Positions 17,850 to 26,322 of a stretch of DNA of 39,708 nucleotides are shown in pieces. Within the stretch, counting starts at the first letter, position 1, and every line of letters begins with the position of its first letter. The notes beneath the pieces were generated by a model, which was not told the DNA's origin, did no database searches, and worked only from the letters and a program-made list of their open reading frames with translations. A program made the position numbers and the translations under genes. The stretch is from Pseudomonadales bacterium. GTDB taxonomy: Bacteria > Pseudomonadota > Gammaproteobacteria > Pseudomonadales > Pseudohongiellaceae. The stretch covers positions 1 through 39,708 of the forward strand of contig JANQSV010000159.1 in assembly GCA_028279115.1 (NCBI GenBank), read 5' to 3'.

Positions 17850-18800
17850 TCAATCATTGGTAAAAAGCGCTTGGACCGGAAGACCTTCCGGCAAGCGCTC
17901 GGGCAGGTCGGGCATGCGCACTTCTGCGAGAAAGGACAGCCGTCCGCGATCCCGCTCGGTGAGCGCGAAATACGGCGTGAAACTCGCCTCGGCGGCAATG
18001 CGGCGAATCGTCCCGGTCAACGGCTGTTCGATGCCGTCGACGGCGATGCGCATGGTGCTGCCTACCCGCAATCCCGCACGCAACGGTTCGGGAATGTAAA
18101 CCCGGGCGTATGGCTGGTCGCCGGTCAACAGCACGGCGACCACGTCGCCCGGACGCGGACGTTCGCCGACTTCAAAGGGCAGTGTGTCGACCACTCCGTC
18201 CACCGGCGCCGCCACATGCAGGCGTTCGCGGTCGAGCTTGAGCGAATCGAGTTGGGCTCCGGCCTGGCCGAGCAGGCCTCGGGTCTGTTCGATCTGCTCC
18301 GGCCGCGTGCCCGCTTCGAGCTCCGCCAGCCGCGCCGAGACGATTTCGATTCTGGCGCCGGCGGACTCGAGCAGGTTGCGCGCCTGGTCGACGCTTTCCT
18401 CCGAAGTCAGGTTGCGTTCGCGCAAGCCCGTCAGCCGGTTCAGTTCGCGCTCGCGGAAATCGCGCTCGATCTCGGCTTCGAGCAGACTGGCGCGGGTGGC
18501 TTCGATGGTCTCTATCCGCGGACCGTTGACCTGCTCTTCGAGCTGCGCTTCGATACGGGCGATATTTGCCTGGCCCTCGCGAATGCGGATGTCGAGCCGC
18601 GCGGTGTCCTGCCGCAGGATCAGCGCGCCGGCGGCAAGCGCATCGCCTTCGAGCGATGCGATTTCGACGATGGGTTCATTCGATTCGGCGACGACCTCGA
18701 CCCGGTCGGATTCGAGCTGCCCGTACGCCTGTAACGGCGGCTCCTCGCAGCCGGCCAGCGCGAGCAGGGGTACAAGGAAGAAGCCCTGCCAAATCTTCAT
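17850..18800 (-). CDS. HlyD-family membrane fusion lipoprotein (YhiI-like)
   Basis: MKIWQGFFLVPLLALAGCEE lipobox; coiled coil; RLHVAAPVDGVVDTLPFEVGERPRPGDVVAVLL; same operon as ABC genes. Confidence 0.9.
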   Translation of the reverse strand: MKIWQGFFLVPLLALAGCEEPPLQAYGQLESDRVEVVAESNEPIVEIASLEGDALAAGALILRQDTARLDIRIREGQANIARIEAQLEEQVNGPRIETIEATRASLLEAEIERDFRERELNRLTGLRERNLTSEESVDQARNLLESAGARIEIVSARLAELEAGTRPEQIEQTRGLLGQAGAQLDSLKLDRERLHVAAPVDGVVDTLPFEVGERPRPGDVVAVLLTGDQPYARVYIPEPLRAGLRVGSTMRIAVDGIEQPLTGTIRRIAAEASFTPYFALTERDRGRLSFLAEVRMPDLPERLPEGLPVQALFTND

Positions 18801-18832
18801 CCCCCACATTTAATGTGAGGCGGTGCGGGATG

Positions 18833-19765
18833 TCAAAAGCTGAAGCGAATGCCCGCGACCAGGGAAACTCCGCCGATGTCGTCCAGCTTATCCGGCGTGG
18901 ACGTGATAACGGGCAGAAGCGACAGCGACGGGATGGGTCCGAGTTGACCGGGCCCCAGGTTCGACACTTCGGAAGCCTCGAACCGGCTCCAGCGCAGGCT
19001 GGCGAACGCGGTGGTCCGATCCGAAAGTTCGCGGTCGATTCCCGCCATGAATTGATAACCCAGCACATTGTCGCTCGCTTCGGCGTCGAGAACCGTCCGG
19101 TTCGCGAAAGAAAAAATTTCCGGAATGAACGGCACGCCCGGGCCTTCGCCCGGGTCGATCGGCAGTGGGCGGAATATCAACTCGCTGCCTTCCAATCTGT
19201 ACCGGTACCGGATTCGAGCCATTCCGACTCCGAGCCCGAGAAAGGGTCTCCAGGCGACGCCGGTGCGGAAACTGTAGAAGGCGTTGACAAAAAGCTGTTG
19301 CGAGTTGAGCCGGGAAATTTCATGTTTCGGGTTTTCCCGCGGAAAGCCGAGGGGAAATCCGAAAATGCCTCCCGGCGCGCCAAAGTCCACGCCGCTGAAC
19401 TGCTCCACCAATGGCAACACCGGTTGCGGCAGCGGCCGCCCGCCGTGTTCGCGGCCCGAATACTCCAGTTCCAGCCGCCAGTTTTCCCATTCGAACCCAA
19501 CGCTGGCCGAACCCGCGAGCGAATTTTCCAGATCGAATTCGGCGCTTCGGAGATCGCCCCAGGATCGGCCGCTGCAGAAATCGACGGAGCCGACAAAGCC
19601 GGCGGCATTCGAGCAAGTCGAAGCTCCCGGCACCAAAGAGTTCATTTCAACCTGCTCTTCCGCAATCCCCAACCCGAGCGAGACATATGTCTCGGCGGCA
19701 TTGGCGCCGCTCATCAGGAATGCGGAACTCACGGCGGCAAGTGTCGTCAATCGTAGCTTCTTCAT
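18833..19765 (-). CDS. outer-membrane beta-barrel protein
   Basis: signal peptide MKKLRLTTLAAVSSAFLMSGANAAET; alternating strands; C-terminal ...LVAGIRFSF. Confidence 0.75.
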   Translation of the reverse strand: MKKLRLTTLAAVSSAFLMSGANAAETYVSLGLGIAEEQVEMNSLVPGASTCSNAAGFVGSVDFCSGRSWGDLRSAEFDLENSLAGSASVGFEWENWRLELEYSGREHGGRPLPQPVLPLVEQFSGVDFGAPGGIFGFPLGFPRENPKHEISRLNSQQLFVNAFYSFRTGVAWRPFLGLGVGMARIRYRYRLEGSELIFRPLPIDPGEGPGVPFIPEIFSFANRTVLDAEASDNVLGYQFMAGIDRELSDRTTAFASLRWSRFEASEVSNLGPGQLGPIPSLSLLPVITSTPDKLDDIGGVSLVAGIRFSF

Positions 19766-19895
19766 GAAAACCCCCCTTTTCTACAAAGGACGATCAGCAC
19801 GATGTCCTTGATAAATCGGCATTGCTGAACAAGAGCTTAAGAAGCCGGATTCCGCCCGCGTGCTACAATGCCTGTCCCCGTAAGGAGGCGGCCGC

Positions 19896-20456
19896 ATGAC
19901 TGTTCTCGTCCTCGGATTGATCCTTTTTCTCCTACCCCACATGTTACGGGAATTCGGCCTGCGCGAGGCGCTCGCCGGCCGCTTTCCCTCGCCCGGTGCG
20001 TACAAGGGCGCCTACAGCCTGACCGCCCTGCTCGGATTCGCGCTGATAATCTGGGGCAAGTCCATCGCGCCGTTCGTCATGATCTGGGAGCCGCCTTTCG
20101 GCCTGCGCAATATCTCGTATTACCTGATGTTGCCGGTTTTCTGGCTGTTGCTGGCGAGCTTCCTGCCGATGTCCGGGATTCGGCGCAGTGCGCGCAACCC
20201 CATGGTGCTCGGCGTGACTCTCTGGGGCGCGGCGCACCTTTGGACCAACGGCGACCTCGCCTCGATGCTGCTGTTCGGCGGCTTCACCTTGTGGGGCGCC
20301 GTAAAGTTCGTGACGCTGTGGGGACGCACCGCGGTTCCCGAATACAAGTTCCGCATCGTCATCTGGGACATCGTCAGCGGTGTGCTCGGCATGGCGGTAT
20401 ATTGGGCCGTGTTCATCTTCCATGGCGACCTGTTCGGAGTGGGCCTCGTCCTGTGA
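19896..20456 (+). CDS. NnrU family membrane protein
   Basis: MTVLVLGLILFLLPHMLREFGLREAL...NPMVLGVTLWGAAHLWTNGDLASMLLFGGFTLWG; AAGGAGG upstream. Confidence 0.85.
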   Translation: MTVLVLGLILFLLPHMLREFGLREALAGRFPSPGAYKGAYSLTALLGFALIIWGKSIAPFVMIWEPPFGLRNISYYLMLPVFWLLLASFLPMSGIRRSARNPMVLGVTLWGAAHLWTNGDLASMLLFGGFTLWGAVKFVTLWGRTAVPEYKFRIVIWDIVSGVLGMAVYWAVFIFHGDLFGVGLVL

Positions 20457-20830
20457 GAGTTCTGACGCTCGCGCTACTGTTGGCTCTGGGCTCGCAGGCG
20501 CGGGCCGCCGAAGACTACGCGCATTACTGGAATGGCGTCTGGAACGCCGAGGGTACGCTGTTTTCGGTGGAAGTGACGGTTACGGACGGCCGCGTCGAAT
20601 TGCGCCAGCTCGAATCCCTCGGCTTTCAGTGGTCGAGTTCCGCGGGCAGGGTGGCGGGGTCGATAATGGAGTTCGAAGTCGACTACGCCGGCGTGTCGGG
20701 CGTGATCCGCGCCCGGCTCGAAGACGCGAGCACGGCCATCGTATTCGCCCGCACCTGCGTGCCCGACTTCATGGTCGTCTGCGTCCTCGCGCGGGACCGC
20801 CAGGCGAGATTCCGCAAGATCAGCGACTGA
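20453..20830 (+). CDS. secreted hypothetical protein
   Basis: GTG start overlapping NnrU stop (GTGA); signal peptide VRVLTLALLLALGSQARA; ~125 aa. Confidence 0.7.
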   Translation: MRVLTLALLLALGSQARAAEDYAHYWNGVWNAEGTLFSVEVTVTDGRVELRQLESLGFQWSSSAGRVAGSIMEFEVDYAGVSGVIRARLEDASTAIVFARTCVPDFMVVCVLARDRQARFRKISD

Positions 20831-21419
20831 CTTCCCCGCAATTGTCCTGGCTTTGGCGGATATAGGCGATGATCTTCCAGACGTCGCTGTCGCCCTCGGG
20901 AAAATTCTCGCCGAAACCGACCATGCGCGTATCCGGTACGCCTTCCTTGATGATGCGGAAGATTTCCGCGTTGTCCTGCGCGTGGGTCCATTGGCAATCG
21001 AACAGGAACAGCGCATCGGCCTGGTCTGGCTCCTCCTTGATCAGGTTGTGGCAGAAGCTGACGCAGGAGCCGAGAAACAGGTCCTGGCCTCTCCGCAAGG
21101 CGGCGGGGTCGTTCATGTAGCCGGCGACAATGAACTCCGGGGTCGACAGCGGCGGGGGCGATTGTGACTGGGGCGCCGGCGTCGTTTCGCTTTCCCCGCA
21201 GGAAACCAAAACGGAAAACGCCAGGACCAGTAACAACAGACCGCCGGTTCTCGCTTTGCCAACGAGATTCTGCGACTTCGCTTCGCTTCGCGCAGAATGA
21301 CGGGGTGGGGGCGCTTCGCTTCGCGCAGAATGACGGGGTGAGAAACGGTCATCCTGCGCGCAGTCGCAGGATCTCGTCGCCAATCCGGGAATTACCGGCA
21401 AGGGGCGGGATTTGTTCAT
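20820..21419 (-). CDS. c-type cytochrome-like lipoprotein with CX3CH haem motif
   Basis: LLLLVLAFSVLVSCGESE lipobox; LFLGSCVSFCHNL; VWKIIAYIRQ C-terminal cytochrome pattern; true start uncertain because the 5' end lies in a repeat. Confidence 0.75.
   Translation of the reverse strand: MNKSRPLPVIPGLATRSCDCAQDDRFSPRHSARSEAPPPRHSARSEAKSQNLVGKARTGGLLLLVLAFSVLVSCGESETTPAPQSQSPPPLSTPEFIVAGYMNDPAALRRGQDLFLGSCVSFCHNLIKEEPDQADALFLFDCQWTHAQDNAEIFRIIKEGVPDTRMVGFGENFPEGDSDVWKIIAYIRQSQDNCGEVSR
21267..21372. repeat. REP-like hairpin repeat cluster incl. 29-bp direct repeat (21279-21307 = 21312-21340)
   Basis: ATTCTGCG...CGCAGAAT (21267-21298), partial copy to 21340, ATCCTGCG-CGCAGT-CGCAGGAT (21351-21372). 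Confidence 0.8.
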
Positions 21420-23890
21420 CAGGCGGTTTCCGGTCCCAGCGGCTTGAAAGTCGCGAGCAATTGCGGCAACAGGGTCAGCGATCCCGTGAGGGCGACCAGC
21501 ATGGCCAGGCTCGTCAGGAGGCCGAATATGCCGGTTGGAATGAAATTCGACAAGACCAGAATCGAAAATCCGGCGACGATCGTCATCGAAGTGAAATACA
21601 TCGCGCGGCCGATGCTGTCGTGGCAGTAATACATGGTCTTGCGATAGTTCCCGAACCGCGGGAATACGCGCCGGAACCGATACATGTAGTGAATCGTGTT
21701 ATCGACGCCGATGCCCACCGACACCGCCGCAATGGTAATCGTCATGATGTCGAGCGGAATATCGAGCCAGCCCATGATGCCGAGCACAAGCGAGGCGGCG
21801 ATGGCGTTTGGAACGATGCAAAGCACCGCTATCAGCAGCGAGCGGAACAGCACCAGGAACATCAGCATGATGGCGAACATGACCACGCCGAGCGTGAGAA
21901 TCTGGGACTGGAACAGGCTTTGCAGCACGTTGTTGTACATCACCAGCAAACCGGTCAGGCGCACCTGGTCGGGCTCGAAGCCGAACTCCTCTTCGAGCCC
22001 CGCCTCGACCCGTTGCAATAGTTCATTGCGATTCAGATCCGGCGCCGATTCGCGCACGCGCACGTTGAAGCGCAATTCGCTGTCGTCGATTCGCACGAAG
22101 GGGTCGAGCACCGCTTCGCGCAAGGTTTGCGGAATGCGGTTGTACATCACCGCCCAGAGCAGGCCGTCCACCGGTTCGTAGTCATTCAGTTGCTCGGCGA
22201 GTTGCACGACGGCGCCCAGCGACAGCACCTTGCCGGTATAGGGGTCGGCGTCGAGATATTCGTGAATCGCCTTGACTTCGGCCATGCGCGGGGCGGTGAA
22301 CCAATAAGCGTCGTCGGATTCGCCACCGAAATCGCCGCTGCCGAAGTCGTCGGCAAATTCGTCTTCGAATACGGCTTCCTCCTCCGGCAATCTGACGATG
22401 GCGTCGAAGGACAAGGTGCCGCCAAGTTGTTCGTCGATCAGGCTCATGCCCTGGTTGATCTCGGTCGATTCTCGGAAGTAGTCGATGAAACTGTTCTCGA
22501 CCCGCAGCCGGGTCAGGCCGGTGACGCCGACGATCAGGATCAGCGCGTAAATCACGAACACCCAGCCGCGCAACTTGTCGGTCAGCCGGGCCAGGGCCGA
22601 AGTCAGGTTCAGACGCAGATCGGAGGATAGCCGGGAGCGTTCCGCCGGCAGCGTCGACATGATCGACGGAAACAGCGTGAAGGCGACGATCAGCGCCGTG
22701 GCGACTCCCATCATCATCATCCAGCCGAAGGTAATGATCGGCAGAATGCCGCTGACGATGAGCGAGCCGAAGGCGACTATCGTCGTCAATGCCGTATACA
22801 GGCAGGGCCGGAACATGCTCAACACGGCATGACGCAACATCTTGCCGTGCCGGCTGAAATGGCGGGTCGCTCGCAATTCGCGGTAACGCACGGTCAGATG
22901 CACAGTGAGCGAGATCGTGATGATCAGCAGCAGCGAGATGAAATTCGAGGAGACCACGGTTACGCGCCAGTCCATCAGCCCGAGCGTGCCCACCATGATC
23001 GTTCCCGCCGCGGCGCAGCAGATCAGCGGAATGGCGATGAATCGGACCTTGCGGAAGATCAGGCCGAGGGCGACGACGATGAGAATCAGCACGGCGATGC
23101 TGAAACTGCTCAGATCGCCCCGCACGAAGGAGATCAGATCGTCGGCGATCATCGGCGCGCCGCTGAGATGGATGCGGGCGCCGTCGCGATAGCGGTCGAG
23201 GGTTTCGCGCACGGCGGTAATCAGTTCGTGCTGTCTTTCGTTGACCGCGATGCTGTAATCCGCCCAAGCGGCTTCGACCTCGCTCAATTCCGCGAGACTC
23301 CCTGTGTCGATTTCCCCGTCGATCCGCAACTGGCGCAAGGCGCTGCGGCGGTCGAGCAATTCCCGCGCCCGCTGGTCGATTTCGATGTTGACCTGCATCC
23401 CGGCGCCGCGGCCGTCGGGGCTGATCAGCGCATCGACATAGATCGGGTTTGCCATCATTTCAACGCGCGCCGCCGCGAGATCGACGCCATCGTCGAGCAA
23501 GGTCAGATAGTCTTCGGATATCCCCGTCAGCGGCGTGTCGGCGAATACCGGCACGTTGAGGATGCTGTCCACCCGCTCGACGCGGTCGATCGCGAGCAGA
23601 TCGTTGTGCAGGCGATCCAGTTTTTCGAGTTCGATCCGGGTGAACAACTCGCCTTCGGGGATATAGGCGACGACGACGAACTCGCGGATGCCATAGCGGT
23701 TTTCCACCTGGCGGAAGAACTCCCAATCGGGATCGTTTTCCAGCAACAGGGAATCCGCCGAGGCGTCCAGCCTGAAGTACTGGGTGAACCAGGCGAAGAA
23801 GGCAACGACGAGCGCGGTGATCCCGATGACCAGCCAGGGTCTGCCAAACACCAGTTCGCCGTAGAGTCTGACAGCCCTCGAAGTCATCAA
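21419..23890 (-). CDS. MMPL/RND family transporter
   Basis: 823 aa, two sets of membrane segments; MTITIAAVSVGIGVDNTIHYMYRFRR. Confidence 0.92.
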   Translation of the reverse strand: MMTSRAVRLYGELVFGRPWLVIGITALVVAFFAWFTQYFRLDASADSLLLENDPDWEFFRQVENRYGIREFVVVAYIPEGELFTRIELEKLDRLHNDLLAIDRVERVDSILNVPVFADTPLTGISEDYLTLLDDGVDLAAARVEMMANPIYVDALISPDGRGAGMQVNIEIDQRARELLDRRSALRQLRIDGEIDTGSLAELSEVEAAWADYSIAVNERQHELITAVRETLDRYRDGARIHLSGAPMIADDLISFVRGDLSSFSIAVLILIVVALGLIFRKVRFIAIPLICCAAAGTIMVGTLGLMDWRVTVVSSNFISLLLIITISLTVHLTVRYRELRATRHFSRHGKMLRHAVLSMFRPCLYTALTTIVAFGSLIVSGILPIITFGWMMMMGVATALIVAFTLFPSIMSTLPAERSRLSSDLRLNLTSALARLTDKLRGWVFVIYALILIVGVTGLTRLRVENSFIDYFRESTEINQGMSLIDEQLGGTLSFDAIVRLPEEEAVFEDEFADDFGSGDFGGESDDAYWFTAPRMAEVKAIHEYLDADPYTGKVLSLGAVVQLAEQLNDYEPVDGLLWAVMYNRIPQTLREAVLDPFVRIDDSELRFNVRVRESAPDLNRNELLQRVEAGLEEEFGFEPDQVRLTGLLVMYNNVLQSLFQSQILTLGVVMFAIMLMFLVLFRSLLIAVLCIVPNAIAASLVLGIMGWLDIPLDIMTITIAAVSVGIGVDNTIHYMYRFRRVFPRFGNYRKTMYYCHDSIGRAMYFTSMTIVAGFSILVLSNFIPTGIFGLLTSLAMLVALTGSLTLLPQLLATFKPLGPETA

Positions 23891-24374
23891 TGCTCAGCTT
23901 GCGCCGCTACCGGGGCTGCAGCTCGGCCTCCAGTTCCGGGGTGCGCGGCGTCTCCCAGTTCTGCCGCGCCGCCGCTGCCGCCGGCAGAGCCAGACAGGGC
24001 GCGGCGCCGAACATCTTGCGCATCAGGTTCATGACTTTCTCCGGGAGCGGTCGTCGCCGAGAGGCAATGAGCATACTCCGAAGCCGATGGCGCCTCAATA
24101 GCAGGGCGGCGGGCGGCGGCAACATTCGCCCGAAACCGGACACTCGCTCCTTGAGGGGATGGGGACAAGCGCGGCGCCGCCGGGCACCGGCGAGAATGCC
24201 CGCGAATCGGAACGGAAATTTCGCGGCGAATTCTTCGCCTGGCCGCGCGCTTCGCCTATACTTTGTCCGCAAATGCCGGAGAACGTTTCGGCGCGAACCC
24301 GGGAGAGGTCTGCGCGGGCCTCCGGTCGGGACTTGTCGGGCCATGTTCGCCGATATTCGGCCAGAGGGAGAACC

Positions 24375-24788
24375 ATGAACGAGCGTGAACAATCCAAACG
24401 AACCCGACGCACGCGCCCGGACGGGAAGCCCGCTTCCATACACCTTGTCTTGAACTGGACGCACATGAGCGTTTTCGTCGCGGTGGCGGCGATCGGCCTG
24501 ATCACGCTGAATCAGGGATTCGCCGGCGTCGATCAGCGCATCGACGATATGAACCTGCGCTTTGACGATATGAATCTGCGCATGGACGAACGCTTTGATG
24601 GCGTCGAACGGAGAATCGACCGGGTCGAAACCCGGCTCGACCGCGTCGAAACACGCCTCGACGGCGTCGAAAGCGAGCTCTCCGGCATCAATGCGAGACT
24701 GGCGGTTGTCGAACACATCGTCGGTGCGCAAGCCAACTCGGCAGCCGAACTCCCGTCCGCCGCGGAAACTCCCGATTCCGACCTGTAG
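24375..24788 (+). CDS. membrane-anchored coiled-coil protein of unknown function
   Basis: ATG 24375 with GGGAG upstream; one TM (HMSVFVAVAAIGLITL); heptad repeats DDMNLRFDDMNLRMDERFDGVERRIDRVETRLDRVETRLDGVE. Confidence 0.7.
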   Translation: MNEREQSKRTRRTRPDGKPASIHLVLNWTHMSVFVAVAAIGLITLNQGFAGVDQRIDDMNLRFDDMNLRMDERFDGVERRIDRVETRLDRVETRLDGVESELSGINARLAVVEHIVGAQANSAAELPSAAETPDSDL

Positions 24789-25244
24789 GTTTCGGCGACG
24801 CGTTTCTTACCTCTCATCGCACGAAAGACGGCCAGAAAAGATCCGGCGTGGTTTTCTTGCTCAAAGCGAATGTCGCCCCGATAATTGCGCCAACATGATC
24901 AATGGCTGGAGGAAACTCCGGCTTTCTTCCCGACTCGGGAGCTTATGTCGATCTACCCGAATTTCGTCAGCATTTACGGGACGATGGAGAGGCTTGAGAT
25001 AGAGAGTCCATGGAGGGATACCCGCCTCTTGCCTGGAGCGCTTGAAACGTTCCCTGGAGAGTCTCTTGAACCTCACTTGGCGTTTACCATTGCGAAGTCA
25101 GTCAGCAAGTTGACTGCAACAATCTGTTACCGCGACAATTTGCCACTGGGAAGCGATTTTTGGAATTGGTAGGATCACGCCTCGCAATCGGGCCCGCATC
25201 CGGTTGTTGTGGATTACTTGGATAGTAAACATCTGGAGCCGACA

Positions 25245-25835
25245 GTGAAGCGATCGATTGGCCTTTTCATTTCCTGCGCATTTGCTCTTGCCGCCGGTGC
25301 GGCTTTCGCCGACGGCTGGCTGCGATCGATACCGGAGTTTGAACTCACCGATCACCTCGGTGAGGTGCATACCCTCGAAACCTACAAGGATTATGACTAC
25401 GCGGTGTTTTACGTCCAGGGCGTAGGCTGTCCCATCGCGCGTCTGGCCCTGCCGAATTATCGCGCGGTTCGCGACGAGTTCGGCCCGAAGAACATCGCCT
25501 TCGCCATGTTCAATTCCAACATCCAGGACGATCTGCCGCGCATCGCCAGGGAAGCCGAGGAATTCGGCATCGATTTCCCGATCATGAAGGACCAAGATCA
25601 GGCGCTGGCCAAGGCGCTCGGCGTGGAGCGCACCGCTGAAGTATTTATCGTCGATCCCCGCACCCGCGACGTATTGTATCGCGGCCCTATCAACGACCAG
25701 TTGGGCTATGAGACCCAGCGCAACGAAGCGCGGGAGCATTACCTGACGGACGCCTTGAACACCGTGCTTGCCGGCGGCGTGGTCGATATGGACGACGTTC
25801 CCGATTCGAAAGGTTGCCTGGTCGCCATATTCTGA
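25245..25835 (+). CDS. secreted redoxin (AhpC/TSA-like) domain protein
   Basis: MKRSIGLFISCAFALAAGAAFADG signal; YDYAVFYVQGVGCPIARLALPNYRAV; ALGVERTAEVFIVDPRTRDVLYRGPIND. Confidence 0.82.
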   Translation: MKRSIGLFISCAFALAAGAAFADGWLRSIPEFELTDHLGEVHTLETYKDYDYAVFYVQGVGCPIARLALPNYRAVRDEFGPKNIAFAMFNSNIQDDLPRIAREAEEFGIDFPIMKDQDQALAKALGVERTAEVFIVDPRTRDVLYRGPINDQLGYETQRNEAREHYLTDALNTVLAGGVVDMDDVPDSKGCLVAIF

Positions 25836-25893
25836 TGCGGCCGCAGGCAGGCGCCGCCACATTGCCTGTGCGGCGCCGGCCGAGCGATACGAA

Positions 25894-26322
25894 ATGAACG
25901 TCACTCGTCGCGATTTCGCGATTCGCCTTGCCTCACTGGTTGCCGCGGGAGTGGCGCATCCGGCCCTGGGGCAGGATGAACTCCAATCTTTCCGTTCGCT
26001 TTCCGCACGGCTGACGGGATTTTCCGAAGACGAGATCGATCCCGAACTGGCGCTCGACATGATGGAGGGTTTGAGAGCCGCGGGAGAAGGCGCAGATCTC
26101 GGCGAGTTGCTGCTGAACGCGGCGGTGGAAACGGATAACGAACTGGCCCGGCGAATTGCGGTCGCCTGGTATTCGGGCATGCATCCGATTGCTGCGGGAA
26201 CGTCCTTGCGCGCTTACTACGACGCGCTCGTCTGGCGCGCTCTCGAATACACCAGGCCTCCGGGGCAATGCAGCGCGGCGCCGGGAGACTGGAGCGAACC
26301 GCCCGGCGGGGCTGGTCAATGA
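25894..26322 (+). CDS. Tat-exported small subunit of FAD-dependent sugar/sorbitol-type dehydrogenase
   Basis: MNVTRRDFAIRLASLVAAGVAHPALGQ; AWYSGMHP...YYDALVWRALEYTRPPGQCSAAPGDWSEPP; ATGA overlap with GMC gene. Confidence 0.75.
   Translation: MNVTRRDFAIRLASLVAAGVAHPALGQDELQSFRSLSARLTGFSEDEIDPELALDMMEGLRAAGEGADLGELLLNAAVETDNELARRIAVAWYSGMHPIAAGTSLRAYYDALVWRALEYTRPPGQCSAAPGDWSEPPGGAGQ

Noticed and set aside
23887-24168. Small ORFs upstream of the minus-strand MMPL gene (e.g. MNLMRKMFGAAPCLALPAAAAARQNWETPRTPELEAELQPR)
   Set aside because: Signal-peptide-like but very short; possible remnant, insufficient evidence to call.
24885-25172. 95-aa ORF between coiled-coil protein and redoxin
   Set aside because: No recognisable domain or clear RBS; could be a degraded fragment but not supportable.
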